Positions 1 to 6,673 of a stretch of 10,013 nucleotides of DNA are shown one piece after another. Source of the DNA: Candidatus Hydrothermota bacterium (GTDB lineage: Bacteria > Hydrothermota > Hydrothermia > B15-G9); the NCBI GenBank assembly GCA_003645975.1, contig QNDP01000025.1, forward strand, positions 1-10,013, read 5' to 3'. Position 1 is the first letter of the stretch, and each line of letters begins with the position of its first letter. Made by a program: the position numbers and the translations under genes. The notes beneath the pieces are model-generated. The model was given only the letters and a program-made list of their open reading frames with translations. It did not search any database and was not told where the DNA came from.

Positions 1-134
1 CCGCATGGGACAATGGCCTTTTCGACTTTCCTTATGAGCGCTATCGACTTGTCTCTGTAAGTTCTTTTTGCCGTCACAGCGGTTATGACACCAGCCGGAC
101 CTCCACCGACTATAATGACATCATATTTTTTCAT
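1..134 (-). CDS. FAD-dependent pyridine nucleotide oxidoreductase, N-terminal part (cut by window edge)
   Basis: Only the first 44 codons lie in the window. The minus-strand product starts MKKYDVIIVGGGPAGV, an FAD-binding Rossmann motif (GGGPAG at residues 10-15). It continues through a Lys/Arg-rich segment to a Val-Pro-Cys-Gly stretch at residues 42-45. A Cys at this position after an 'alirk..' strand is the redox-active single-Cys arrangement of the NADH oxidase, CoA-disulfide reductase and NADH:rubredoxin reductase group. The start is well supported: AGGAGG lies 8 bases upstream of the ATG, and a promoter and palindrome lie further upstream. The gene is divergent from dcd. The exact substrate (oxygen, CoA disulfide, polysulfide or a protein partner) cannot be told without the C-terminal part. 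Confidence 0.85.
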   Translation of the reverse strand, partial: MKKYDVIIVGGGPAGVITAVTAKRTYRDKSIALIRKVEKAIVPC

Positions 135-161
135 CCTTCTTTCCTCCTCTATTTCATCAAT

Positions 162-177
162 TTTGCAAGGATGCAAA
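162..177. promoter_or_regulatory. Palindrome TTTGCA-N4-TGCAAA at the predicted transcription start (possible operator)
   Basis: A perfect 6+6 inverted repeat with spacer AGGA, extended by two further matching pairs beyond one mismatch. It begins at the edge of the -10 box of the minus-strand promoter and covers the expected +1. That placement suits a repressor site for the flavoprotein gene. No matching known operator is claimed. Confidence 0.4.
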
Positions 178-205
178 TTTTAAACTGGATGAATCTAAGT
201 TTCAA
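177..205 (-). promoter_or_regulatory. Sigma-70-type promoter for the left-edge oxidoreductase
   Basis: On the minus strand a -35 box TTGAAA (200-205) and a -10 box TAAAAT (177-182) are separated by 17 bases. The expected transcription start is near position 170, leaving a leader of about 36 bases with a good AGGAGG site. The prediction rests on consensus match alone. Confidence 0.55.
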
Positions 206-405
206 TATCAAATTTGTCCGTAAATTCTTACAAAATAAAAACTACTGCCTTGAAAGACCTCTTTGAAAAAGAAAGTTTAGACATGAATAGATTCTAAAAC
301 CGAAATGAACTAACAAATGACATACTCAACAACACTTAGACACGATCCATCTCCGAAGCATAAATCGGCCTGGTCGAGCTACAGCCTGTCCTTAGCCTGA
401 TGCGG

Positions 406-433
406 ATGAAAATGGCGGGATAAGCGTTAAAAT
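406..433 (+). promoter_or_regulatory. Weak candidate promoter immediately upstream of dcd
   Basis: ATGAAA (406-411) and TAAAAT (428-433) are spaced by 16 bases, and the ATG of dcd follows 9 bases after the -10 box. If real, transcription would start within a base or two of the start codon. This would fit the absence of any Shine-Dalgarno site. The -35 match is poor, so confidence is low. Confidence 0.25.
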
Positions 434-442
434 TTAAAAACT

Positions 443-1009
443 ATGGGACTTAAAAACGATAGATGGATTAAGGAAATGGTTGAAAAATACAAGATGATAG
501 AGCCATTTGAACCGAGTCTGGTGCGTAAAGTCGACGACACGAAAGTGGTCTCCTATGGACTCTCATCCTATGGCTATGACATTCGAGTTGCTGATGAGTT
601 CAAGATTTTCACCGATGTGTTCTCGGCCATTGTGGATCCAAAACGGTTCGATTCCAAGTCATTCGTCGATTTCAAGGGCAGGGAATGCATAATTCCACCG
701 AACTCGTTCTGTCTGGCACGTTCCGTCGAATATTTCCGCATCCCTCGATCGGTCATGGGGATATGCCTCGGCAAGTCCACCTATGCCAGATGCGGCATAA
801 TCGTCAACATAACCCCTTTGGAACCGGAATGGGAGGGACATCTTACCATCGAGATATCGAACACCACGCCGCTGCCGGCCAAAATCTATGCGTTTGAAGG
901 CATCGCTCAGGTCATTTTCCTTGAAGCCGACGATGTTTGCACGGTCTCTTACAAGGACAGAGGAGGTAAGTATCAGGGGCAGAAAGGAGTAACACCGCCG
1001 AAGGTCTGA
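443..1009 (+). CDS. dcd: dCTP deaminase
   Basis: Deaminates dCTP to dUTP, feeding dUMP to thymidylate synthesis; the enzyme is a cytosolic trimer. The 188-residue product is collinear with the 188-residue proteobacterial-type Dcd. It has SSYGYDIRV at 41-49, IIPPNSF at 83-89, [10 protein letters not shown] at 109-118, PLEPEWEGH at 125-133 and the C-terminal [13 protein letters not shown] at 171-183. By analogy with E. coli Dcd, Ser112 and Arg116 lie in the nucleotide site and Glu137, in TIEIS, is the catalytic glutamate. The start is chosen because [10 protein letters not shown] matches the family N-terminus, although no Shine-Dalgarno sequence precedes it. The gene stands alone, 413 bases from the next gene on the same strand. 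It belongs to the deaminase group rather than the bifunctional archaeal Dcd-Dut, judged from overall similarity. Confidence 0.97.
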   Translation: MGLKNDRWIKEMVEKYKMIEPFEPSLVRKVDDTKVVSYGLSSYGYDIRVADEFKIFTDVFSAIVDPKRFDSKSFVDFKGRECIIPPNSFCLARSVEYFRIPRSVMGICLGKSTYARCGIIVNITPLEPEWEGHLTIEISNTTPLPAKIYAFEGIAQVIFLEADDVCTVSYKDRGGKYQGQKGVTPPKV

Positions 1010-1120
1010 TACCAAAGGATAAAATCAACTGTTCAAAAACAGACTGTCAAAACTCCGCAGAACTTGGTAGCTTCCGGTAGTGATTCAGTGGGAGAAAAAG
1101 TTGAAGTTCCGCCAAGGTTC

Positions 1121-1153
1121 TTTTCCCCTCTGGAGGAAGTCAGGATGGGGGGG
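1121..1153. repeat. Degenerate copy of a CCCTCACCCTAACCC-like dispersed intergenic repeat
   Basis: Read on the minus strand, the segment runs CCCCCCCATCCTGACTTCC and then TCCAGAGGGGAAAA. In one frame it gives PPHPDFLQRGKE. This recalls the abundant intergenic repeat whose spurious translation is the familiar 'PHPNPLPQGERE' seen in many bacterial genomes. The identification is from memory of that pattern, and only one copy lies in the window. Confidence 0.35.
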
Positions 1154-1369
1154 TAAAATCTCCTTCTCTGCGGGAGGACACAAGTAAGGGCAGTCCCTTG
1201 ATGGACAGGTCGTTCGACATCCGAGACGGATGAAAAGCATCAGGTGCACCGTTTGTTCACCCCTCGACATCTCCGTCGTCATCCATGTTGGAAGTTGTTC
1301 GTAAATCTGGTGTTGTCCTCATAGCCGTTGACTCCTTTTAAACGAAACCATCCCTCATCAGGGAACAGT

Positions 1370-1398
1370 TTGATAAGCGATTGCGTGGGTTCTAAAAT
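1370..1398 (+). promoter_or_regulatory. Sigma-70-type promoter for the dehydrogenase-glycosidase operon
   Basis: TTGATA (1370-1375) and TAAAAT (1393-1398) are separated by 17 bases. The expected start is near 1405, just ahead of GGAGG at 1412-1416, which sits 6 bases before the ATG at 1423. The leader would be under 20 bases. Confidence 0.6.
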
Positions 1399-1422
1399 TT
1401 CGGGTGATAACGGAGGTTTGCT

Positions 1423-2370
1423 ATGCGCGCTATCTTAGTAACATTCTCGGATAGATTGACTTCTGAGCTTGAACATGACCTTAAAGAGGTCTTTGAACCA
1501 GATTACGAGGTGGTCGTTCTCGGCCGTCCGGATGCGGAATCCAAATTTGATAAGGTCGTGGCATTGCTGATTTTTCAATTTAAAGGCGTTGTTACACCGG
1601 AACTTTTGTCAAAACTTCCAAATCTCAAGGTGATTCAGACGATCACCGCTGGAACCGACCACATCGACCGCTCAATCCTGCCGCTCGATGTCGTGGTGCT
1701 TTCGGGCAGCGGCGCAAATTCGGATTACATTGCGGAACATGTGTTCGCACTTATGCTTGCCGCCGCCAAAAACATCGTGTTCCACACAGATGCGATGCGG
1801 AACGGCGAATTCCATCAGGAAGTATTCGCTAAGCCTCTGAGAGATACCACTCTCTTGATAGTTGGGCTTGGAAGCATCGGCTGCGAGGTCGCAAAACGAG
1901 CGAAGTGCTTTGGAATGAAGGTAGTTGGGGTCAACCGCAGCGGAATCGCAAGATGCGAAGTTGACAGTGTATTCAAATCGGATAAGCTGTTGGAACTTCT
2001 TCCACAGGCGGATTTTATCGTCATCTCCGTCGCATTAACTCCTGAGACCAAAGGACTCATCGGTGAAAAAGAGCTTGCGGCAATGAAGGACGACGCAGTG
2101 CTCGTCAATGTGTCCAGAGGCAAGGTCATCGATGAAGCTGCACTGTATCGCCATCTCGTGAACCATCCGAACTTCAAAGTGGGTCTTGATGTCTGGTGGC
2201 GCTATCCTAAAGAGAACGAAAAATTTGCACAACATTTTCCGATCGAAAAACTCCCAAATGTCATCATGACACCGCATATTGCACCAAAGGTGCCCGGATT
2301 TTTTGAACGGATGACGCTGTTCTCCGCAAGGAAACTGCGCAGTTATCTGAACATACTGAAAAGCAAATGA
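1423..2370 (+). CDS. D-isomer-specific 2-hydroxyacid dehydrogenase
   Basis: A cytosolic NAD(P)-dependent oxidoreductase interconverting a 2-oxoacid and a D-2-hydroxyacid. At 315 residues it has normal family length. The nucleotide-binding motif is GLGSIG at 148-153. The strand after it ends VVGVNRSG (168-174), with Asn-Arg-Ser where NAD-specific enzymes usually have Asp, which suggests NADPH preference (inference). NVSRGKVIDE (229-238) carries the catalytic Arg232, and TPHIA (283-287) carries the catalytic His285. The usual Glu region (DVFxxEP in phosphoglycerate dehydrogenase) reads GLDVWWRYPKENEK, so the glutamate is displaced or replaced. GGAGG precedes the ATG by 6 bases. The next gene starts 31 bases downstream, so the two are probably cotranscribed. 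The substrate cannot be assigned; glyoxylate, hydroxypyruvate or 3-phosphoglycerate are possible. Confidence 0.9.
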   Translation: MRAILVTFSDRLTSELEHDLKEVFEPDYEVVVLGRPDAESKFDKVVALLIFQFKGVVTPELLSKLPNLKVIQTITAGTDHIDRSILPLDVVVLSGSGANSDYIAEHVFALMLAAAKNIVFHTDAMRNGEFHQEVFAKPLRDTTLLIVGLGSIGCEVAKRAKCFGMKVVGVNRSGIARCEVDSVFKSDKLLELLPQADFIVISVALTPETKGLIGEKELAAMKDDAVLVNVSRGKVIDEAALYRHLVNHPNFKVGLDVWWRYPKENEKFAQHFPIEKLPNVIMTPHIAPKVPGFFERMTLFSARKLRSYLNILKSK

Positions 2371-2401
2371 GCAAAATCTGCATTCCGTTGGAGGTTTCGC
2401 A

Positions 2402-3874
2402 ATGTCAAAGAAGTCATTGTGTGCGTTGTTGATTGCTCTCATAATCGCTATTGCGGTCCCTCATTTATTGACATCGAAGAACACCGCTCCGTCTCCAAAA
2501 GTTGTTCAGAGATCGAACCCTTCGATTTCCATGTTCGGTCTCGGCTATGCGGTCAAGGGCTACGCAGAAGTTGCAGCAAAAACCGGTGCTAAATGGATCC
2601 GAGTGCCGCTCGTAGCATGGGGCGCCATAGAACCCGAACCTCCGACCGACGGAGAACACCGCTATCGGTGGAAAAAACTGGACGAGCTGATCCACGAGTA
2701 TCAGGCGAATGGATTTGAGGTGCAGTTGATCTTGAAGGCAGCCAATCCATGGGCATGTGAGGGTTACGAAAGCGACGCAAGGGAGGCATTCAGGCGAAGT
2801 TATCCACCAAAAGATGGGCATTGGGATGACTATTTTGACTTCGTTCATAACCTTGTCGAACGATATGACGGCGATGGCTACAAGGACGCTCCGAGATTGC
2901 TTGCTCCGATCAGGTATTATGAGATCGAATCCGAGGCACAAAACGAGGTCTTTTGGGCGGGCACATTCGACGATTACCGAAAGCTGCTCAAGACAGCTTA
3001 TAAAGCTGCCAAACAGGCCGACAGCAGCACGAAGATCATCCTTTCGGGTATAAATTTCGGTCGATTCATCGAAAAATGCCGTTCCGAAAGCGACATCGAC
3101 AGGCTGTCCCGTTCGCTTCCGCCCAAATTCAAAAGGGCTTATGACTTTATCGTTCAAAGCCTTGCACTCGGAGATTTTTATGACATCGTGGACATCCATT
3201 TCAACAGGGGCTATGAAAGCATCCCTCTGGCGGTGAACTGGATCAAAACTCAGCTTGCGAAATACGGTTATGACAAACCGATTTGGGCGGGCGATGTGTG
3301 CAGCGTGCCCTGGGTAACCGACCGAGCGCATCGGCGCATCCTGCAAGCTATTATCAACCCGAGCCATCCTAAACATGACGATGCCCTCAAGTGGCTCAGG
3401 GCAGAACAGGCAAGGCTTTCGATCAAAAAGCTTGTCGTGTGTGCAGCTTGCGGCATCGAGGTCTTCTTCCTCGAAACACTGAGAAACTTTTCGCCGAACG
3501 CTTACAGCCATGCTGCGAGAGAAAGTTTCTTCCTTGCAGGGCTGATCGATGAAGACAAAAAGCCGCGCCCGGCCTTTTATGCCTATAAGCAGGCAATCAA
3601 AAAGCTTGACGGCTTTGTCAAAGTGGAAAGTCAAGTCGATGGAGCGGCCTACATCACAAAGTTTTATTTCACTGACAAACCACCGGTCTGGGTTATCTGG
3701 TCCGAAAATGACGAGGTCGAGGTCTCTATCGATGTCGAAGCGGACTCCGTGAGGATCGAGAAGGTCATCACAGAACTGCCACCTAAGCCAGAAATTGAGA
3801 CAAGACAGGTCAGAGAGGGCAAAGTAACGCTTGAGATCGACGAAACACCGATTTTCGTAGAGATGTTGAGGTAG
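2402..3874 (+). CDS. Exported glycoside hydrolase-like (clan GH-A type) TIM-barrel protein
   Basis: 490 residues. A basic start (MSKKS) and a hydrophobic stretch at 6-23 form a signal peptide or membrane anchor without a clear cleavage site. The region from about 45 to 400 reads like a (beta/alpha)8 glycosidase. It includes TGAKWIRVPLVAWGAIEP (61-78), YYEIESEAQ (172-180) followed by FWAG, DIVDIHFN (261-268), KPIWAGDV (292-299), and a late GLIDEDKKPRPAFYAYK (380-396). In this clan the acid/base Glu normally lies in an Asn-Glu pair (here Ser177-Glu178). The nucleophile Glu normally follows 'kPiwiT' (here Asp298). Residues 415-490 form a beta-rich C-terminal domain. GGAGG lies 7 bases before the ATG, and the gene follows the dehydrogenase in an operon. 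The fold assignment is fairly secure. Catalytic activity is uncertain and no substrate is proposed. Confidence 0.75.
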   Translation: MSKKSLCALLIALIIAIAVPHLLTSKNTAPSPKVVQRSNPSISMFGLGYAVKGYAEVAAKTGAKWIRVPLVAWGAIEPEPPTDGEHRYRWKKLDELIHEYQANGFEVQLILKAANPWACEGYESDAREAFRRSYPPKDGHWDDYFDFVHNLVERYDGDGYKDAPRLLAPIRYYEIESEAQNEVFWAGTFDDYRKLLKTAYKAAKQADSSTKIILSGINFGRFIEKCRSESDIDRLSRSLPPKFKRAYDFIVQSLALGDFYDIVDIHFNRGYESIPLAVNWIKTQLAKYGYDKPIWAGDVCSVPWVTDRAHRRILQAIINPSHPKHDDALKWLRAEQARLSIKKLVVCAACGIEVFFLETLRNFSPNAYSHAARESFFLAGLIDEDKKPRPAFYAYKQAIKKLDGFVKVESQVDGAAYITKFYFTDKPPVWVIWSENDEVEVSIDVEADSVRIEKVITELPPKPEIETRQVREGKVTLEIDETPIFVEMLR

Positions 3875-4069
3875 TTGTTGAGGGAGCTTTGGACTATGCT
3901 GGAGTATTGTATTTCCTACCCTTTGATTGAGCTACAAAAGTGGTTTTATTGTTCTGAATCCTAAGCTCATCTTTCAAAACTGACTTCCGGTTATTCATCC
4001 TGACCTCATTTCACTGGCCTTTTCTTTGCTGTCTCCTTTGGCGAAGTAAAAGTCGGAGATTGGATGCGG

Positions 4070-4075
4070 TATAAT
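4070..4075 (+). promoter_or_regulatory. -10 box TATAAT upstream of the lipoprotein gene
   Basis: A perfect TATAAT lies 33 bases before the ATG at 4109, giving an expected start near 4082. No recognisable -35 box stands at 15-19 bases upstream, so any promoter here would need other contacts or an activator. The ribosome site before the ATG is weak (AGAGAT at 4100-4105). Confidence 0.4.
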
Positions 4076-4108
4076 TTCACAAAATCTGAATGACTCTCAG
4101 AGATAACC

Positions 4109-5083
4109 ATGAAAAGGAATTTTGATCGTGGTTCTAAAATTTGTTGGACAATCGCTTTAAGTTTCGTTCTGTTGGGCGTGTTCTCGTGTGCTCCGAGAGA
4201 TAATCCCTATGACTTAAACTCTCCCTATGCTCTGCCGTTGCTCAAAGGGCGTGTTATGGACATCTGGGGCAGGGAACCCGTTGCAAACGCAAGAGTTGAG
4301 ATAGATTCGTCATTTTTGGCATTCACAGATGAAAACGGAGAGTTTGAGGTTCGTGTCGATGTAGGCGAGCACATCGTATCGGTTTATAAAGACGGGTATC
4401 TCTCTGATTCTGAGCAAATTAGCTTGAAATTCGGCGATGTCAAAGAGGTCGAATTTCGCCTTGACGCACTTCCCTATATGGATTCTGCCAACCTCGTTAC
4501 AGACCATATCCTCAGCAACATCAGCGGCGAAAGCTATATCCTGAAGGCGAGGTGCAAAGTGCTTGATCCGGATGGACTCTATGAAATCGATTCGGTGATT
4601 TTTGAACTTCCGGACACTTTTTTCATAATGGAACGGGACGGAGAGGCTTGGTTCTCCTTGCAAGTGGATTCGGATGAGCTGCCGAGCGGCAGCATCCATT
4701 CGCTCATTGGCCGCTCCCTATTTTTTAAAGCTGTGGATGTTCATGGCGCCCACAGCCGATTCGGTCCGTTTACCTTGACGAGGATAATCGAACCGACCCC
4801 ATCAGGGGTATCGCCTATCGGCGGTGCCAGTGTAAGTCCTCAGCCGGAAATCGTTTGGCGCTGTTTTGGCGCCAATTTTCCGGTTTCCTATGAACTTGAG
4901 CTTTACAGTGCCCCGATCGGTCAGCCTCCGACGCTCGTCCTCGACACCGCTGGTCTCACGGACACGGTCTATACAATCCAATCTCCTCTCGACGAAGGGT
5001 ATTACTATTGGGTGGTCTATGCGGTTGATGAGTTTGGAAATAGATCTCGTTCAGTGGAATACCTGTTCAGAGTCGTTCCATAA
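4109..5083 (+). CDS. Lipoprotein with carboxypeptidase-regulatory-like and Ig/Fn3-like domains
   Basis: The 324-residue product has a basic N-terminus, a hydrophobic core at 12-25 and a lipobox-like VFSC ending at Cys27, so it should be lipid-anchored in the envelope. After the Cys comes APRDNPYDLNSP, an Asp-Asn-Pro-Tyr-Asp stretch that recurs in lipoproteins of FCB-like and candidate phyla (recalled pattern). Residues about 45-118 (LLKGRVMDIWGREPVANARV, then FTDENGEFEV) look like a CarboxypepD_reg/PEGA-type beta-sandwich. Residues about 120-228 form a beta-rich segment containing DPDGLYEIDSV. Residues about 230-324 resemble an Fn3 or Ig-like module (EGYYYWVVYAVDEFGNRS). No catalytic motif is seen. 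It is probably structural or binding, and no specific partner can be named. It stands alone between gaps of 234 and 147 bases. Confidence 0.75.
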   Translation: MKRNFDRGSKICWTIALSFVLLGVFSCAPRDNPYDLNSPYALPLLKGRVMDIWGREPVANARVEIDSSFLAFTDENGEFEVRVDVGEHIVSVYKDGYLSDSEQISLKFGDVKEVEFRLDALPYMDSANLVTDHILSNISGESYILKARCKVLDPDGLYEIDSVIFELPDTFFIMERDGEAWFSLQVDSDELPSGSIHSLIGRSLFFKAVDVHGAHSRFGPFTLTRIIEPTPSGVSPIGGASVSPQPEIVWRCFGANFPVSYELELYSAPIGQPPTLVLDTAGLTDTVYTIQSPLDEGYYYWVVYAVDEFGNRSRSVEYLFRVVP

Positions 5084-5134
5084 CCGTTGGACGGCAGCTC
5101 CTTATCGTTTGGCATCGAACACATTACAATTTTT

Positions 5135-5163
5135 TTGAAAATGGGACTCCGTTGATGTATCAT
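5135..5163 (+). promoter_or_regulatory. Promoter for the [2Fe-2S]/FAD oxidoreductase operon
   Basis: TTGAAA (5135-5140) and TATCAT (5158-5163) are spaced by 17 bases. The expected start is near 5170, leaving about 60 bases of leader before the ATG at 5231. The strong ribosome site AGGAGG at 5220-5225 lies 5 bases before that ATG. No riboswitch-like structure is recognised in the leader. Confidence 0.5.
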
Positions 5164-5230
5164 GAGTGTCCCAATCAACATCTTGAAATGATGAGCGAAT
5201 GTTCCTGAAATCGAAAGGAAGGAGGAATCC

Positions 5231-5551
5231 ATGCGGCGATTGAAAGACCATCCTATTTTGGATTTTGATCGTGGAGAGAAGGTAACATTTTATTTTGAGG
5301 GCCAGCCTATCGAAGGATACACAAACGAGACGATAGCCGCAGCACTCCATGCCGCCGGGATAAAGGTTTTGAGCTATTCACCAAAGAAGAGACGACCACG
5401 CGGATTTTTTTGTGCTGTGGGCAAGTGCTCGTCCTGTTTGGTGATAGTGGATGGCAGACCGAATGTGAGGGCATGCATGGAATTCGTCCGTCCGGGTATC
5501 CATGTGAAAAGGCAGCATGGTTGGGTGAAACCCAAAGGAGCTGAAAAATGA
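5231..5551 (+). CDS. Small [2Fe-2S] ferredoxin-like subunit (HcnA / sarcosine oxidase alpha N-terminal type)
   Basis: A 106-residue electron-transfer protein with the beta-grasp ferredoxin pattern. The N-terminal strands are VTFYFEGQPIEGYTNETIAAAL (18-39). Cluster ligands Cys61, Cys66, Cys69 and Cys82 lie in GFFCAVGKCSSCLV and in NVRACM (CX4CX2CX12C). The phrase '...fyFeGqpieay.netiaaAL.a.Gi...sys.kkrrPRGffCavGkCssC' is typical of the small subunit of hydrogen cyanide synthase, opine oxidase and D-hydroxyproline dehydrogenase. It is also the N-terminal domain of sarcosine oxidase alpha. Its stop codon overlaps the start of the next gene (ATGA), so the two are translationally coupled and very likely form a complex. 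It should pass electrons between a flavin amine or amino-acid dehydrogenase and its FAD/NAD partner. Confidence 0.88.
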   Translation: MRRLKDHPILDFDRGEKVTFYFEGQPIEGYTNETIAAALHAAGIKVLSYSPKKRRPRGFFCAVGKCSSCLVIVDGRPNVRACMEFVRPGIHVKRQHGWVKPKGAEK

Positions 5552-6663
5552 AAGTGATGGAGACCGAACTCGCCATCGTCGGCGGTGGACCTGCTGGAAT
5601 GTCCGCAGCGATAACAGCTTCTAAACTCGGAATTAAAAGCGTCATCATCGACGAAAACCCGTCGCTCGGAGGGCAATTGGTCAAACAGACTCACAAATTT
5701 TTCGGATCTTATAGGCATCTGGCCGGTGTCAGAGGAGTTGAAATAGCTGAACGGCTTGCAGCTCAAATACATGAGGATCCAAATGTGGATGTCATGACTC
5801 ACTCAACTGTGATAGGATTTTATGATGAGGGCATCCTGGCGGTCTATCGGAAGTTTCCGAAAGAGGAGATAATTCCGTTAAGTCCGAAAACGGTGATATT
5901 TGCGACAGGCGCAAGGGAAAACATGCTCGCATTTCCCGGAAATGATCTTCCCGGTGTCTATGGAGCTGGTGCAGTCCAGACACTCATGAATGTCTATGGT
6001 GTGCTCCCCGGAGAGCGGATCCTCATGGTCGGCTCAGGAAACATCGGCCTAATCGTTGCCTATCAGTTGTTGCAGGCAGGTAGCAAAGTCGTTGCCATAG
6101 TCGAAATCCTCGACAAAATAGGGGGTTACATTGTCCACGCCTCAAAAGTTCGACGGTATGGCGTTCCCATCCTTACGAGACACACCGTTCTGGAGGTCAA
6201 AGGGGACGAGAAGGTGGAATCCGCAGTCATCGTCAAAGTCGATGAGCGCTTCAGACCGATAAAAGGCACCGAAAAGGAGATAAAAGTTGACACCGTGTGC
6301 CTTGCTGTCGGACTTTCGCCGATAATAAATCTGGTTTGGCAGGCTGGAGTAGAAATAGCTTACATTCCAGAACTTGGGGGTCATGTGCCTTGGCACGATG
6401 AGGAGATGCGGACAAATGTTCCTAATGTCTTTGTGGCCGGCGATCTCGCTGGCATCGAGGAAGCCACAACAGCCATGATCGAAGGAGACTTGGCGGCTAT
6501 CTCAGCAGCGGAGTTTCTCGGAAAGGCCTCGCCTGAGCTTATCGAGTCCCTACGAAAGGAATCACACCGAAAACTTGAGGAGCTCAGGATGACACAATTT
6601 AGTGAAAAGGTCAAAATCGGTATCAAAAAACTCAAAAATTGGAGAAGGGAGTTAACCAAGTAG
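5548..6663 (+). CDS. FAD/NAD(P)-binding oxidoreductase (HcnB / sarcosine oxidase alpha-like), reductase subunit
   Basis: 371 residues with two dinucleotide-binding motifs: VGGGPAG at 11-17 for FAD and VGSGNIG at 161-167 for NAD(P). An ATG motif lies at 119-121, and NVFVAGD at 293-299 closes the FAD site. ENPSLGGQLVKQTHKFFGS (36-54) is characteristic of the HcnB/opine oxidase/SoxA group. There is no redox-active CXXC or CX4C; Cys251 is the only cysteine, so it is not a disulfide reductase. Homologues of this type often carry a C-terminal Cys-rich [2Fe-2S] domain. Here the protein ends in a Lys-rich tail (339-371) instead. AAAGGAG lies 7 bases before the ATG, which overlaps the upstream stop. 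The third, substrate-oxidising flavoprotein (SoxB/HcnC/LhpB-like) expected in this system is absent nearby, because folD converges 10 bases downstream. The substrate is unknown. Confidence 0.88.
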   Translation: MKVMETELAIVGGGPAGMSAAITASKLGIKSVIIDENPSLGGQLVKQTHKFFGSYRHLAGVRGVEIAERLAAQIHEDPNVDVMTHSTVIGFYDEGILAVYRKFPKEEIIPLSPKTVIFATGARENMLAFPGNDLPGVYGAGAVQTLMNVYGVLPGERILMVGSGNIGLIVAYQLLQAGSKVVAIVEILDKIGGYIVHASKVRRYGVPILTRHTVLEVKGDEKVESAVIVKVDERFRPIKGTEKEIKVDTVCLAVGLSPIINLVWQAGVEIAYIPELGGHVPWHDEEMRTNVPNVFVAGDLAGIEEATTAMIEGDLAAISAAEFLGKASPELIESLRKESHRKLEELRMTQFSEKVKIGIKKLKNWRRELTK

Positions 6664-6673
6664 TTGATTTCGA

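Larger units (their letters stand above)
135..442. other. Divergent intergenic region between the oxidoreductase and dcd
   Basis: About 308 AT-rich bases with no convincing reading frame. The left part holds the minus-strand ribosome site, palindrome and promoter listed separately. The right part (about 240-440) holds no recognised RNA gene or repeat. The only signal toward dcd is a weak ATGAAA-N16-TAAAAT pair ending 10 bases before its ATG. Confidence 0.6.
1010..1422. other. 413-base intergenic region with a degenerate repeat and a promoter
   Basis: No credible gene is present. The short minus-strand open frame at 1085-1282 has no homology-like features and overlaps a repeat-like segment at 1121-1153. 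A small CTGTT/AACAG hairpin at 1029-1042 has no following T-run. The right end carries a good promoter (1370-1398) and ribosome site for the next gene. Confidence 0.6.

Noticed and set aside
1029..1042. CTGTT-CAAA-AACAG hairpin after dcd as a terminator
   Set aside because: The stem is only 5 base pairs, AT-rich, and is not followed by a T-run.
1085..1282. A 65-codon minus-strand open frame in the dcd-dehydrogenase gap
   Set aside because: No ribosome site is apparent, part of it is the degenerate intergenic repeat, and the product has no recognisable features.
2465..3634. A 389-codon open frame on the minus strand
   Set aside because: It lies wholly antisense to the glycosidase-like gene, which has a signal sequence, fold motifs and ribosome site. 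The antisense product shows no domain pattern and no ribosome site was recognised.
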